Below are positions 27,113 through 36,536 of a stretch of 64,000 bases of DNA, one piece after another. The translations under genes and the position numbers were made by a program. Position 1 is the stretch's first letter; every line of letters starts with the position of its first letter. Source of the stretch: Rhodocyclaceae bacterium (GTDB lineage: Bacteria > Pseudomonadota > Gammaproteobacteria > Burkholderiales > Rhodocyclaceae); assembly GCA_030824275.1 (NCBI GenBank), contig JAVBXY010000017.1, positions 1-64,000 on the forward strand, written 5' to 3'. The notes beneath the pieces are model-generated. The model saw only the letters and a program-made list of their open reading frames with translations. It was not told where the DNA came from and searched no databases.

Positions 27113-27746
27113 CCGGTCGCTTCGCCTTGGCCTTGGGCGGCTTCTTGCCGGCGGCCTGTCGCCGGCTCTCCGCCTGTTCGAGGCCGAGCAGGGTGTCCGT
27201 ATAGGACATGAAGCGATTGAGATAGTCCGGCGAGATGTCGCGCATCCGCATCAGCGAGCGCACCACCAGCATGTGCGAATTGAGCGGTCCGGCATTTTCC
27301 GGCGCCTGGACGATGGCCTGGTTCAACTGCTTGTCGACGCTAAGTTGCGACCAGGTATTTCTGAAATCGCGAACAGCCTTGAGTTCGATACGCGACGCGT
27401 CATCGCCCGCTACGGACTCCCTGGCACTCACCTGTGCCATCTGTCGAACCAGATCGCCGAGGGAGGCTGGATGACGCTGTTCTTCGGCGGTGTCGTCCGG
27501 GAAGCGGTCCGCAATCCGCGCGGATGCTGCGCCTGCTTCTTGCCGTTTCACCTCGCAATCTGCCTGAAACGACGCCAGCGCATTGGTCAATCGGGCATCA
27601 AGTACGCGACGAACGTCCTCTCGCTGCTGCGCGCTGCGCCGGGCCAGCGCGTCGAGATAGTGGAAGCGAACGGGATCACAGTGCAGGGCGCCCTGCTCAC
27701 GCAGCGCTGCGAGCGCAGCACCCAAATCCACCACCGACTCAGCCAT
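27105..27746 (-). CDS. DUF2894 family protein
   Basis: A soluble protein of about 213 residues matching DUF2894: HCDPVRFHYLDALARRSAQQ near the N-terminus, and LKAVRDFRNTWSQLSVDKQLNQAI followed by SHMLVVRSLMRMRDISPDYLNRFMSY in the C-terminal half. The tail is lysine-rich (KKPPKAKAKR). No function is known. It is the last gene of the DUF3348-DUF802-OmpA-DUF2894 operon and overlaps the OmpA-like gene by 8 bases if the ATG at 27746 is used; ATG at 27764 is possible. The RSLMRMRDISPDYLNRFMSY part resembles the DUF2894 members next to DUF802 genes in other proteobacteria. Confidence 0.82.
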   Translation of the reverse strand: MAESVVDLGAALAALREQGALHCDPVRFHYLDALARRSAQQREDVRRVLDARLTNALASFQADCEVKRQEAGAASARIADRFPDDTAEEQRHPASLGDLVRQMAQVSARESVAGDDASRIELKAVRDFRNTWSQLSVDKQLNQAIVQAPENAGPLNSHMLVVRSLMRMRDISPDYLNRFMSYTDTLLGLEQAESRRQAAGKKPPKAKAKRPAI

Positions 27747-28383
27747 TGGTTGGTGTTTTCGCATTCCCGGACTTGGGCACCGGCGCCATTTCCACGCGAC
27801 GGTTCTGCGCGCGGGCCTTTTCGTCCACGTTGGGCGTCACCGGCTGCTCGGCGCCAAAGGCGGCGGCGAAGACCATGGCCGCCGGCATGCCGTCGTCGAT
27901 CAGTGCGCGGGTCACCGTCAGGGCACGCTGGGCCGACAGCTCCCAGTTGTCGGCGAACTGCCGGTTGCTGCCGCGCACCTGGCGATCATCGGTAAAGCCG
28001 CTGACCATCAGCAGTTCGTCGCGGGCGCCCAGATAGGCGCGCAGCGGCCCGACCAGGCTCTTCAGCAGTTGCCGGCCCTCGGGCTGCAACTCGTCGGAAT
28101 TGAGCGCGAACAGCACGCGGCCGCTGATGCCGATGCGGCCGTTGTTCAGCGTCACCCGTCCGGAGGCCAGCGGAATCGCCAGCGCCTTTTCCAGAGCCAT
28201 GCGCCGCTGCTCTTCCATCTGGCGCTTTTTCACCTCGTCTTCCAGGTTCGTCGCCAATTCGAGCTGGACCCCGAGCACACCGACCAGGATCAGCACGAAG
28301 GCGCCCAGCAGACCGGACATCAGGTCACCGAAAACGGCCCAGACCGTCGAGGTCTGTTCGATGGTGACGTCGCTGTCGTCCAT
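27739..28383 (-). CDS. MotB/ZorB-like OmpA-domain membrane protein
   Basis: A 214-residue protein with one membrane helix (about residues 15-40), a short helical linker and a C-terminal OmpA/MotB peptidoglycan-binding domain (about 85-200; NWELSAQRALTVTRAL and the QNRRVEM ending). Just inside the helix is VFGDLMSGLLGAF with Asp20, placed like the proton-carrying aspartate of MotB (D32) and ZorB. That position and the DLMSGL context are seen directly; a proton-channel role is inferred. The start shares one base with the DUF802 stop (TGATG), so the stoichiometry of the pair may be set by coupled translation. Confidence 0.88.
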   Translation of the reverse strand: MDDSDVTIEQTSTVWAVFGDLMSGLLGAFVLILVGVLGVQLELATNLEDEVKKRQMEEQRRMALEKALAIPLASGRVTLNNGRIGISGRVLFALNSDELQPEGRQLLKSLVGPLRAYLGARDELLMVSGFTDDRQVRGSNRQFADNWELSAQRALTVTRALIDDGMPAAMVFAAAFGAEQPVTPNVDEKARAQNRRVEMAPVPKSGNAKTPTNG

Positions 28384-30374
28384 CAGGCTACCTCGGCGGC
28401 CGGCGTGGTCGCTGTGGCCCGCTTGCCCGGCAACTGACGCAGGGCGTCCACCACTTCCTTCTGTGAGTGGATGCTCAGGTCGATGATTTCACGGGCCTGG
28501 GCGACGTAGTAGGCAAGCTGCTCGTCGCTGCGCGCCATGGACTTGTCCAGCGCGGATTCGATGCGCTGGAGACTGGCAATCAGGGTCGCGTTGGCGCTGC
28601 CGAAGGACTGCACGGCGGCGCCGAAGGCATCGCTCAGGCTGGAGACCTCGACGGCGCTGCCGGTGACGTTCGCGGCCACGTCGGCGAGCTTGGCCGTCTC
28701 TGCGTCCACCTGTGCGGCAAACTGGCTGCCGGCCTTATCGAGGGCGACGGCGGACGAGGCGACCAGCGCGTCGATCACCGCACGCTGCTCGGCGGCGGCG
28801 TGATTGATCGCGTCGAGCAGCGTATTCAGCGTCTCCATGATGCGGCCACGTTCTTCCAGCAGGGCGTTGTCGCGGGCGACGCTGACGGAGATTTCCTGGC
28901 GCAGCTGGCCGATCACTTCGGCAGCGGCGCGCGGCGCTTCCGACGCGGTCTCGATCAGGCGCGTGATCGGCGCTTCCAGCGCTGTACCGAGGGTACTCAG
29001 ATGCGCGGTCAGCGCGGTTTGCAAATCGCCCAGACGCTCGACCGCCGCATCGCCGCGTCGCGCCTCGTCGTCCCTGAGTGCGCCGAATTCAGTGCGCAAC
29101 TGGGTCGCCAGTTGTTCCATCTGCTCGCCCTGGCACCGGGTCCACTCCGTCTCGGCGGCGATACGGACACGACTCAGCTCCTCGGTGCTGTTCACCAGGC
29201 GGGTGATTTCGCCCAGCGTCGCACTGGCGCTCGCCCGGGTTTCGCTCGTGATGTCCTGTGCGGTTTTTGTCAGTGTGCTGCAAATATACTGTTGCTGGGC
29301 CAGCGTTTGCGCACCGGCTTGCTGCCACTCGCGCTGGAGCGATGCCGCCATGGCGTCCAGCGAACGGGCCCAGGCCTCTAGCCGCTGCCGGTCGCCGGCG
29401 ACCTGCTGGGCCAACAGGCTATCGAGCTGGCCATGCACGCCATCGATCACCCGTTGATGCACTTCAGTCGCTTCCCGCGCGATGCCGTTCATGGCGGCCT
29501 CGACCACCGGTTTTAGGCTCTCGCCGGCGACCCGGGCGCTTTGCGACAGGCTGTCCTTGAGCGACTTGTCCACCGAGGTAGCCAGGTCGCTGTAAATCAC
29601 CTTGACCTCGCGGTGGAAGCTTTCCTGATTGCCGAGCAGGCGCTCGCCCTGCTGCTGGTTCATGCGCTCCATCTGCGCCATCATCGCCTGCAACTGATCG
29701 ACCACCTGCGGCAGGACTTGCGCCTGTACCTGAAGCGCCTTGAAGGTTTCCTGGCGCTGGTGCGTCAGCGAAAAGCCGCGCAGGGCCGTCGCGATCTTCG
29801 TGTCCAGCAACTGCGCCGCCGCTATTCGTTCGCGGCGGCTCAGCGTCGAGATCAGTCCCAGCATTGCCGACGCAGCCACGCCCGCCACCGAGGTACCGAA
29901 GGCCAGGCCCAGACCCTTGATCGGCGCCGCCAATGCCGCGCGGATCGCCTTCAGATCGGTGGTGCCTTCCAGCGCGAAGACAGCGCCATTGAAGGTGACG
30001 ACCATGCCGAGGAAAGTCCCCAGCATGCCCAGCATCACCAGCAGGCCGACCAGATAGGGCGTTAGCGCCGGACTGGGCAGGCCGACACGCTCACCTTCGA
30101 TGCGCAGGCGCACGGCGTTGCGCAGTGAGGCATGCACGCCGGAGAGCCAGTCGTCCAGGTTCGCCAAGGTTTCGGGAATCGACGCCAGTGCCGCACCCAG
30201 TGTCGCCGTCGCCTGACGGAAGCGATGCAGTTCCAGCACGCCGACACCATAGACGACAGCGATCAGTGCCGTCATCGTCAACGCCAGCCAATTTGAACCG
30301 ACGAAACTGGCGCCTACCCACAGCACCGCGACAGCGCCCAGCAGGGTGGCAGCGACAAACAAGTTTCTATTCAT
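28383..30374 (-). CDS. DUF802 MotA/ZorA-like ion-channel protein with long tail
   Basis: A 663-residue protein. Four membrane helices are read at about 5-25, 29-49, 107-130 and 157-177. The last two hold LVMLGMLGTFLGMVVTF and IKGLGLAFGTSVAGVAASA, which match the MotA/TolQ/ExbB channel fold. Residues 185-663 form a long charged helical tail with DUF802 repeats, predicted to be cytoplasmic. ZorA of the Zorya anti-phage system has the same plan: a MotA-type channel plus a long intracellular tail. The gene abuts DUF3348 (TAA then ATG) and overlaps the MotB-like gene. Function is unknown; a proton-driven motor is the best inference. Confidence 0.87.
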   Translation of the reverse strand: MNRNLFVAATLLGAVAVLWVGASFVGSNWLALTMTALIAVVYGVGVLELHRFRQATATLGAALASIPETLANLDDWLSGVHASLRNAVRLRIEGERVGLPSPALTPYLVGLLVMLGMLGTFLGMVVTFNGAVFALEGTTDLKAIRAALAAPIKGLGLAFGTSVAGVAASAMLGLISTLSRRERIAAAQLLDTKIATALRGFSLTHQRQETFKALQVQAQVLPQVVDQLQAMMAQMERMNQQQGERLLGNQESFHREVKVIYSDLATSVDKSLKDSLSQSARVAGESLKPVVEAAMNGIAREATEVHQRVIDGVHGQLDSLLAQQVAGDRQRLEAWARSLDAMAASLQREWQQAGAQTLAQQQYICSTLTKTAQDITSETRASASATLGEITRLVNSTEELSRVRIAAETEWTRCQGEQMEQLATQLRTEFGALRDDEARRGDAAVERLGDLQTALTAHLSTLGTALEAPITRLIETASEAPRAAAEVIGQLRQEISVSVARDNALLEERGRIMETLNTLLDAINHAAAEQRAVIDALVASSAVALDKAGSQFAAQVDAETAKLADVAANVTGSAVEVSSLSDAFGAAVQSFGSANATLIASLQRIESALDKSMARSDEQLAYYVAQAREIIDLSIHSQKEVVDALRQLPGKRATATTPAAEVA

Positions 30375-31145
30375 TTAATGCTCGGTGACCTCGTTGCTGA
30401 ATGCTTCAATCAATCCCATCGTCGGCTGCAAACGCAGATCCAGCTCCGCCAGCAGCAGTGCCTGCAAATCCCGGCAAAACACCGCCAGCCAGGCACCCGG
30501 CTGCATCCATGTCGCGGGACTGTCTTCCTGTCCGGCATCGGCCACTCGCTGCTGGTGGGCCTTGTACAGCTGGACGAAGCGCTTTTCGAGCAGCAGGGGC
30601 ACCGTCGCGAGCAGGCGGCTTTCGCGCTCGGACAGGATGCCGTCGAAGGCCGCGTCCAGATTCGCCAGCGTCGCCAGTGCGGGCGAAGCGCTGGCCAGCG
30701 CGCTGCGCACGCGCGCCCGCAGCGGGCCGATGTTCGTTTCCATGTCCCTCTGGTGCGCAAGATAGAAGCGCCGGTAGGGCTCATAGGCCGCCGCGATTTC
30801 CAGCGGCGAACCAGGCTGCGGAACCGGCCATTTTAATCGCGTCCCGCCGACTCCGGGCGAACAACTCCTGTTGATGGCATCCGCCCATTCCGTCCGCCGT
30901 CGGTCAAGCTCGTCCTCCAGGGCGCCAGCCATGGCCGGCTGCCCGCCGGCAGACGAGGCCGGCGGCAAGGCACGGCCAGCATTGTGCGCAGCGGAAAGCG
31001 TGATGGCGTCCGTGAAGTCCAGCCATAGGCCCAGCTTTTCCGCAAAGGCATTGTCCGGCTCGGGAACATCCAGGACGGCCAGGCCGGCGAGAAAACGAAT
31101 GAGTCTGGAACTGTTGAAATTCGTACGCGGCGTTGCTCGCGTCAT
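30375..31145 (-). CDS. DUF3348 family protein
   Basis: A 256-residue soluble, helical protein. It begins MTRATPRTNFNSSRLIRFLAGLAVLDV, then FAEKLGLWLDFTDAITLSAAHN, which is typical DUF3348 sequence; the C-terminal part has a RRFYLAHQRDMETNIGPLRARVR segment. No enzyme motif is visible. It is the first gene of the four-gene operon with the channel pair and is probably a dedicated cytoplasmic partner of the motor. The ATG at 31145 is preferred because family similarity begins there; an upstream ATG at 31172 would add nine residues. Confidence 0.82.
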   Translation of the reverse strand: MTRATPRTNFNSSRLIRFLAGLAVLDVPEPDNAFAEKLGLWLDFTDAITLSAAHNAGRALPPASSAGGQPAMAGALEDELDRRRTEWADAINRSCSPGVGGTRLKWPVPQPGSPLEIAAAYEPYRRFYLAHQRDMETNIGPLRARVRSALASASPALATLANLDAAFDGILSERESRLLATVPLLLEKRFVQLYKAHQQRVADAGQEDSPATWMQPGAWLAVFCRDLQALLLAELDLRLQPTMGLIEAFSNEVTEH

Positions 31146-31203
31146 ACCGTGGGGCCTAGGCCAACTCGACAAAAACGGCCGCTAGACTACTACAAACACG
31201 CCC

Positions 31204-31236
31204 GATATTCCGCATGCTCGCGCGTTGCGGAATATC
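31204..31236. repeat. Perfect 11-base inverted repeat upstream of the motor operon
   Basis: GATATTCCGCA (31204-31214) and TGCGGAATATC (31226-31236) pair perfectly across an 11-base loop. It lies 58 bases upstream of the DUF3348 start and 32 bases downstream of the stop of the preceding same-strand gene. No strong U-tract follows on the minus strand. It may be a terminator for the upstream gene or an operator for the motor operon. Confidence 0.6.
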
Positions 31237-31268
31237 CGGTCCAAGTGGGCTGCTGCGCCTGAATGCGT

Positions 31269-31775
31269 CTAGATGCGCCGCTCTTCGGTCATCTGTTCCA
31301 GTGGCACGCCAACTCCGCGAGCGATGGTCGTCGTCGCAACAAGGACTTCAGGATGTCCGTAGGCGTAGGCCATCGTCAGCTCTTCGGAATTCTTCAAACG
31401 TATTCTTGCTGTAATGGACGGCAACCGGGCGGCCTGGTTGTTGATGAACCAAACCTTGGCGCATTGCACGGCAGCGATTTCGTCGAAAGGAATGGAGCGA
31501 AGCTCGGTGTGCTTGCCGACCTGGCGTTCGATGATCACCCGCTTCTCGTCCATGCGGATTTCCGACGCATAGCCTTCGGCGGTCAACCACATATATACAC
31601 CGATGCCCAGCGGGATCAATGGCAATGCATAGCCGTACCACTCACGCGTATTACCGAAGATGAACATCAAGACAGCCATCACGCCAAGGACGCCAGCAGC
31701 CAGGTAATGGGAATCTTGCGATTGCCGCAGGAAGTAAACCTTCCCCTCGCTGGTATTTTCGGTATGGAATTCCAT
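31269..31775 (-). CDS. Two-helix membrane protein with PH-like cytoplasmic domain
   Basis: A 168-residue protein, not recognised as a named family. Two adjacent hydrophobic helices are read at about residues 24-40 and 48-64. A beta-rich segment follows (EIRMDEKRVIIERQVGKHTELRSIPF...ITARIRLKNSEEL) resembling bacterial PH-like domains that follow such hairpins. The ATG at 31775 has an AAGGAG ribosome site 9 bases upstream, which decides it over an ATG seven codons earlier. It follows cobQ by 31 bases on the same strand, so read-through is possible, but no cobalamin role is implied. Confidence 0.75.
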   Translation of the reverse strand: MEFHTENTSEGKVYFLRQSQDSHYLAAGVLGVMAVLMFIFGNTREWYGYALPLIPLGIGVYMWLTAEGYASEIRMDEKRVIIERQVGKHTELRSIPFDEIAAVQCAKVWFINNQAARLPSITARIRLKNSEELTMAYAYGHPEVLVATTTIARGVGVPLEQMTEERRI

Positions 31776-31806
31776 GATGCTCAACTCCTTCGGCAATCAG
31801 CGATAT

Positions 31807-33285
31807 TCAAGTCAGCCCGATGAGTTCGAGTTTCATCGACGCTTCCACTGCATCTGCCAGGCGATCCAGATCGGCCTCGCGGCGGGCACGATAATCCACC
31901 GGCATCATGTTCTGCGCCCCGGCCCAACACAGCAGCGTGGCGAGGGCATCCGGATGGTCGAACAGGCTATGGCAATAGCTGGCAAGGATGGCGCCGTCGT
32001 CCGAAATCACGCCATCGGGTCGGCCATCGAGCAGGGCAGATGGCGCAAGCAGGGCCGGGCCGCTGGTGACACCCATGTGGATTTCGTAGCCCTCGACCTG
32101 CGGTGATCCCGGCAAGGCCAGCGTGCCGCGCACGTTGCGCAATTGCTTCTCCGCTTCCAGCACTGTCTCGCAATCCAGCAGACCGAGGCCGACGACACTC
32201 GACGCCGCGCCTTCCAGGCCCTGCGGGTCGTGCAGCATACGGCCCAGCATCTGGTAGCCGCCGCAAATGCCGATCAGCTTGCCGCCGTAGCGAAGGTGGC
32301 GCTTGATGGCCGCCTCATGGCCCTGCTCGCGCAGCCAGGCCAGATCCGCCTGCACGGCCTTGGAACCGGGCAGGACGACGAGGTCACAGGGCGGCAGGGC
32401 GTCGCCAGGGCCGATCCATTGGAAATCCACTTCTGGATGCAGGCGCAGGGGATCGAGGTCGTTGTGGTTGGAGCAGCGCGGATAGGCGATGGCAACGGCC
32501 TTCAGCCTGGCCGCGCCCTTGCCCACCGTCGCCGTGCCGATGGCGTCCTCGGCGTCGAGCATCAGGCCGTGCAGATAGGGCAGGACGCCGAGCACAGGCT
32601 TGCCGGTGCGCGCCTCCAGCCAATCGAGGCCCGATTGCAACAATCCGATGTCGCCGCGAAAGCGGTTGATGACGAAGCCCTTCACCCGCGCCCGTTCGGA
32701 TTCCGACAGCAATTCCAGCGTGCCCACCAGATGGGCGAAGACACCGCCCCGGTCGATGTCGGCAACGAGGATCACCGGCACGTCGGCCGCCTCGGCGAAG
32801 CCCATGTTAGCGATATCGCGGTCGCGCAGATTGATCTCGGCCGGGCTACCGGCGCCTTCGACCAGCACGCAGTCGAACTCGGCGGTCAGGCGCTGCCAGC
32901 TTTCCATCACCGCCTGCATCGCTACGGTCTTGTAGGCGTGGTAGTCGCGGGCATCCAGCGTATCCACGGCGTGGCCATGCACGATCACCTGGGCGCGGCG
33001 GTCGGTGGTGGGTTTGAGCAACACCGGATTGAAGTCGATGCGCGGCTCGATGTTTGCGGCATGCGCCTGCAAGGCCTGGGCGCGGCCGATCTCGCCGCCG
33101 TCGGCGGTGACGGCCGAGTTGAGCGCCATGTTCTGCGGCTTGAAGGGCGCCACGCGCAGGCCGCGGCGGGCGAGGATGCGGCACAGGGCGGCGACCAGCG
33201 TGGTCTTGCCGGCGTCCGAGGTGGTGCCCTGAACCATGAGGGCGCGGGCGGTCATGGGCGAAGTCTGGATATCGTCATGGGCCAA
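31807..33285 (-). CDS. cobQ: Cobyric acid synthase
   Basis: A 492-residue glutamine-dependent amidotransferase that amidates four carboxylates of the corrin ring to give adenosylcobyric acid. The N-terminal ATP domain has [20 protein letters not shown] and [21 protein letters not shown]. The C-terminal class-I glutaminase domain has the cysteine in ICGGYQMLG and a late histidine (CHSLFD). Length fits the family. The ATG at 33285 gives eleven residues before the MTARALMVQ core; an internal ATG is equally possible. It is isolated from the other cob genes by unrelated neighbours. Confidence 0.95.
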   Translation of the reverse strand: MAHDDIQTSPMTARALMVQGTTSDAGKTTLVAALCRILARRGLRVAPFKPQNMALNSAVTADGGEIGRAQALQAHAANIEPRIDFNPVLLKPTTDRRAQVIVHGHAVDTLDARDYHAYKTVAMQAVMESWQRLTAEFDCVLVEGAGSPAEINLRDRDIANMGFAEAADVPVILVADIDRGGVFAHLVGTLELLSESERARVKGFVINRFRGDIGLLQSGLDWLEARTGKPVLGVLPYLHGLMLDAEDAIGTATVGKGAARLKAVAIAYPRCSNHNDLDPLRLHPEVDFQWIGPGDALPPCDLVVLPGSKAVQADLAWLREQGHEAAIKRHLRYGGKLIGICGGYQMLGRMLHDPQGLEGAASSVVGLGLLDCETVLEAEKQLRNVRGTLALPGSPQVEGYEIHMGVTSGPALLAPSALLDGRPDGVISDDGAILASYCHSLFDHPDALATLLCWAGAQNMMPVDYRARREADLDRLADAVEASMKLELIGLT

Positions 33286-33344
33286 TTATCCCATCGGGAC
33301 CGCCGTCGCCCATGGAAGGCAGCGACTAAATACGATCAAACAGA

Positions 33345-33383
33345 CCATGAAATTCAAAGTTATGTCTTTAGACTTTCATGGTA
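33345..33383. promoter_or_regulatory. Inverted repeat upstream of the DUF4143 ATPase
   Basis: ACCATGAAA (33345-33353) is matched perfectly by TTTCATGGT (33375-33383), separated by 21 bases. It lies in an unusually AT-rich 108-base gap and ends 10 bases before the ATPase start. An operator or an mRNA hairpin that restricts translation are both possible. Confidence 0.5.
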
Positions 33384-33393
33384 ATCTTATCCA

Positions 33394-34560
33394 ATGTTTG
33401 TACGCCAAAACCACGCACGGGAAGTCGCCCGCCTGCTTGACGAATTCCCCGTCGTCGCCATCGTCGGCGCCCGTCAGACAGGCAAGACCACGCTGGCGCA
33501 AGCCATCGGCGATAGTTTCGGCGGCGCCGTGCACCGCTTCGACCTCGAAGACCAGCGCGACGACGCCCGTCTGGCCGCGCCCATGCTTGCCCTCGAACCG
33601 CTCGACGGCCTGGTCATCCTCGACGAGGTTCAGCGGCGACCGGACCTGTTTCCCGTCCTGCGCGTGCTGGCCGACCGCGCCGGTACGCGGGTGCGTTACC
33701 TGATCCTTGGTTCGGCGGCGCCGGAGTTGATACAGGGCAGCGGCGAAAGCCTCGCCGGTCGCGTCGCCTTCCACGAACTGCCGGGCCTCGATCTCGCCGA
33801 AACGGGCGCGGAGCAGATCGACACACTCTGGCGGCGCGGCGGTCTGCCACGCTCCCTGCTGGCCGCCAACGAGACTGCCAGCCTGCGCTGGCGCCGCGAA
33901 TACATCCGTGCCTATCTGGAGCGTGACATTCCCGCCCTCGGCTTTCGCCTCGCCCCGGCCACTCTACGCCGCTTCTGGAACATGCTCGCCCACTACTCCG
34001 GCCAGTTATGGAACGGTGCCGAACTGGCGCGCGCCTTTGGCGTCTCTGAACCCACGGTGCGCCATTACCTCGACATACTCGCCGCTACCTGCATGGTGCG
34101 CGTGCTGCCACCCTGGCACGAGAATGTCGGCAAGCGCCAGGTCAAGGCACCCAAGATATATCTCGCCGACAGTGGCCTGCTCCATGCCCTGCTCGACATC
34201 GGCCAGACGCAGGAAGCGCTGCTCGGCCACCCGCGCGTCGGCGCCTCCTGGGAGGGCTACGCCCTGCACCAGATCGTGCGCTCCCTGAACGCCGACTGGC
34301 GCGACTGCCACCACTGGCGCCTGCACACCGGCGCCGAACTTGATCTGCTGGTCACGCGCGGCGGCCGCCGCCTCGGCTTCGAAATCAAGCGCACCGATGC
34401 CCCGCGCGTCACCCCCTCGATGCGCTCGGCACTGGACGTGCTGCGGCTGGAAAAGCTATACGTCGTACATGCCGGCAAGGACATCTGGCCCATGGCCGAA
34501 CGCATTGTGGCGGTGCCACTGGCCGGGCTATTCGACCATTTGCGCGACGAGCGGGACTGA
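33394..34560 (+). CDS. AAA ATPase with DUF4143 domain
   Basis: A 388-residue ATP-binding protein of the AAA_14/DUF4143 family. The Walker A loop is [13 protein letters not shown] near residues 24-36, Walker B is [19 protein letters not shown], and the sensor segment is [12 protein letters not shown]. The C-terminal DUF4143 part has [11 protein letters not shown]-like [30 protein letters not shown] and a nuclease-like [19 protein letters not shown], similar to a PD-(D/E)XK core (D, E and K spaced across the beta strands). Its role is unknown; such genes are often single and mobile between genomes. It stands alone between cobQ and cbiB. Confidence 0.85.
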   Translation: MFVRQNHAREVARLLDEFPVVAIVGARQTGKTTLAQAIGDSFGGAVHRFDLEDQRDDARLAAPMLALEPLDGLVILDEVQRRPDLFPVLRVLADRAGTRVRYLILGSAAPELIQGSGESLAGRVAFHELPGLDLAETGAEQIDTLWRRGGLPRSLLAANETASLRWRREYIRAYLERDIPALGFRLAPATLRRFWNMLAHYSGQLWNGAELARAFGVSEPTVRHYLDILAATCMVRVLPPWHENVGKRQVKAPKIYLADSGLLHALLDIGQTQEALLGHPRVGASWEGYALHQIVRSLNADWRDCHHWRLHTGAELDLLVTRGGRRLGFEIKRTDAPRVTPSMRSALDVLRLEKLYVVHAGKDIWPMAERIVAVPLAGLFDHLRDERD

Positions 34561-34615
34561 CGATTCGTCCTCACAAGTAGAATTCCGTTCCTCTCCATCG
34601 GTCACTCGACCTATT

Positions 34616-35554
34616 GTGGCTTCCCCATCTCTCTTTCTTCTTGCCCTCCCCCTCGGCCTGCTGCTCGACCGACTGCTCGGCGAGCCGCGTCGCTGGCATC
34701 CGCTGGTCGGTTTCGGTCGCGCCGCCGAGGCGCTTGAGCGCACCTTGCGCAAAGGCGCGCCGGGCGATGCCATCGGCAACCGCCTGCGCGGCACGCTGGC
34801 TTGGGCGCTGTTGGTGCTGCCCTTGCCGCTGGCCTTCACCGCGCTGCTGGCGGCCCTGCCGTGGCCGGCAGCCCTGGCTGGCCACGTGTTGCTGCTGTGG
34901 TTCGCTCTGGGTGGACGCAGCCTCGCCGAGCATGCGCAGGCGGTGGCGACGCCGCTGGAGGCCAGCGACCTGGCCGAGGCACGGCGGCGCATCGGCTGGA
35001 TGGTCTCCCGCGACACCTCGGCGCTGGATGCCGACAGCATCGCCCGTGCCACTGTCGAGACAGCGCTGGAAAACGGCAACGACGCGGTCTTCGGCGCGCT
35101 GTTCTGGGCGGCGCTGCTCGGCGGCCCCGGCGCGCTGACCTTTCGTTTCGCCAACACGCTGGATGCGATGTGGGGCTACAAGGACGCACGCCGGATTTAT
35201 TTCGGCTGGTGCGCGGCCCGCGCCGACGACGCGCTGGGCCTGATCCCGGCGCGGCTGACGGCGCTGACCTATGCGCTGCTTGGCCATGGCGCGCAGGGCT
35301 TGCGCTGCTGGCGGATGCAGGCACCGGCCTGGTCCAGCCCCAACGCCGGCCCCGTGATGGCGGCCGGCGCCGGCGCGCTGGGCGTGAGCCTGGGCGGCTC
35401 GGCGATCTATCACGGCGCTGTCGAGGAACGGCCCGTACTCGGCTGCGGCCCGGCCCCGGCGGCGGCGGACATCGGCCGCGCCCTGGCGCTGGTGCGACGC
35501 GGCAGCCTGTTGTGGGGCGCTCTGGCGTTGATACTTGGAGTCATGAATGCTTGA
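34616..35554 (+). CDS. cbiB: Adenosylcobinamide-phosphate synthase CbiB/CobD
   Basis: A 312-residue membrane enzyme that attaches aminopropanol (or its phosphate) to adenosylcobyric acid. Family marks: [19 protein letters not shown] at the N-terminus, [36 protein letters not shown] and [18 protein letters not shown]. Several hydrophobic helices flank these. GTG at 34616 is the only start close to the conserved N-terminus; no ATG fits. It overlaps the next gene by 8 bases, forming a cbiB-cobD-btuF unit. Confidence 0.93.
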   Translation: MASPSLFLLALPLGLLLDRLLGEPRRWHPLVGFGRAAEALERTLRKGAPGDAIGNRLRGTLAWALLVLPLPLAFTALLAALPWPAALAGHVLLLWFALGGRSLAEHAQAVATPLEASDLAEARRRIGWMVSRDTSALDADSIARATVETALENGNDAVFGALFWAALLGGPGALTFRFANTLDAMWGYKDARRIYFGWCAARADDALGLIPARLTALTYALLGHGAQGLRCWRMQAPAWSSPNAGPVMAAGAGALGVSLGGSAIYHGAVEERPVLGCGPAPAAADIGRALALVRRGSLLWGALALILGVMNA

Positions 35555-36536
35555 GCACGGCGGCCGCCTGCGCGACGCGGCACGGCACTGGGACATTCCG
35601 CTGGCCGACTGGCTCGACCTGTCCACCGGCATCGCGCCGTGGCTCTATCCGGTCGTCATCAGCGACGCCGCCTGGCAACGTCTGCCGGAAGACAACGACG
35701 GCCTCGAAGCCGCTGCCATCCGTTATTACGGGCATCCGGCACCGCTGCCGCTGCCCGGCTCGCAGGCCGCGATCCTGTGGCTGCCGCGGCTGTTCAGCCC
35801 AGGCATCGCCGTCCTGCCAGCGCCGACTTATGGCGAATACGCACCGGCCTGGCATGCCGCCGGTCACGCTGTCCGCGAGGTAGCGGCGGCCGATCTCGAT
35901 GGCGCAGCCGCCGAAGCCGACGTGGTGATGCTGGCCAACCCCAACAACCCGACCGGCGTACAACGCGAGGCCGTCGACCTGCGCGCGCTGGCGGCAAAGC
36001 TCGCCGCGCGCGGCGGCTGGCTGGTGGTGGACGAGGCCTTTGCTGACGCTGCCGAGGACAACACTCTCGCCGCCGAGGCCGGCACTACGCTACCGAACCT
36101 GATGGTGTTGCGCTCGCTGGGTAAGTTCTTCGGCCTCGCTGGCGCCCGTGTCGGCTTCCTCTGCGCCGCGCCGGCACTCAGTGCGCGACTGGCCGAATCG
36201 CTGGGGCCGTGGACCGTCGCCCATCCGAGCCGTCAGGCGGCCGCGCAAGCCCTTGCCGACACGGCCTGGCAAGCCGTCCAGCGGCAACGTCTCGCCGCCG
36301 CCAGCCAGCGCCTCGGCGAGCTGCTCGCACAGCATGGCCTGCCGAGCGTCGACGGCGGCCTGCTCTTCCGCTACGCGCCGACACCGCGCGCGGCAGCACT
36401 GCGCGATTTCCTCGCCCGGCGCGGCATCCTCGTGCGCTTGTTTGCCACGCCCGCCGCCCTGCGCGTCGGCCTGCCCGCCAACGATGCCGACTGGCAGCGC
36501 CTCGACGCTGCCCTCACCGAATGGAGCCGTTCATGA
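35547..36536 (+). CDS. cobD: Threonine-phosphate decarboxylase (PLP-dependent)
   Basis: A 329-residue fold-type-I PLP enzyme that makes (R)-1-aminopropan-2-ol phosphate from threonine phosphate for the B12 nucleotide loop. It begins [14 protein letters not shown] and has [12 protein letters not shown], typical of Cob[19 protein letters not shown] and the PLP-lysine segment [15 protein letters not shown] follow. The symbol follows the Salmonella usage (CobC in the Pseudomonas scheme). It overlaps cbiB by 8 bases and the following btuF-like gene by 4 (ATGA). It contains a 14-base near-copy of the window's repeated word at 35816-35829. Confidence 0.92.
   Translation: MLEHGGRLRDAARHWDIPLADWLDLSTGIAPWLYPVVISDAAWQRLPEDNDGLEAAAIRYYGHPAPLPLPGSQAAILWLPRLFSPGIAVLPAPTYGEYAPAWHAAGHAVREVAAADLDGAAAEADVVMLANPNNPTGVQREAVDLRALAAKLAARGGWLVVDEAFADAAEDNTLAAEAGTTLPNLMVLRSLGKFFGLAGARVGFLCAAPALSARLAESLGPWTVAHPSRQAAAQALADTAWQAVQRQRLAAASQRLGELLAQHGLPSVDGGLLFRYAPTPRAAALRDFLARRGILVRLFATPAALRVGLPANDADWQRLDAALTEWSRS

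Noticed and set aside
27105-31145. Complete Zorya defence system
   Set aside because: ZorC, ZorD or ZorE-like genes (ATPase or nuclease partners) are absent. Only the motor pair resembles ZorA/ZorB, so the label Zorya is not used.
33394-34560. Toxin-antitoxin module around the DUF4143 ATPase
   Set aside because: No small partner gene lies next to it; neighbours are cobQ and cbiB, which are unrelated to toxin systems.
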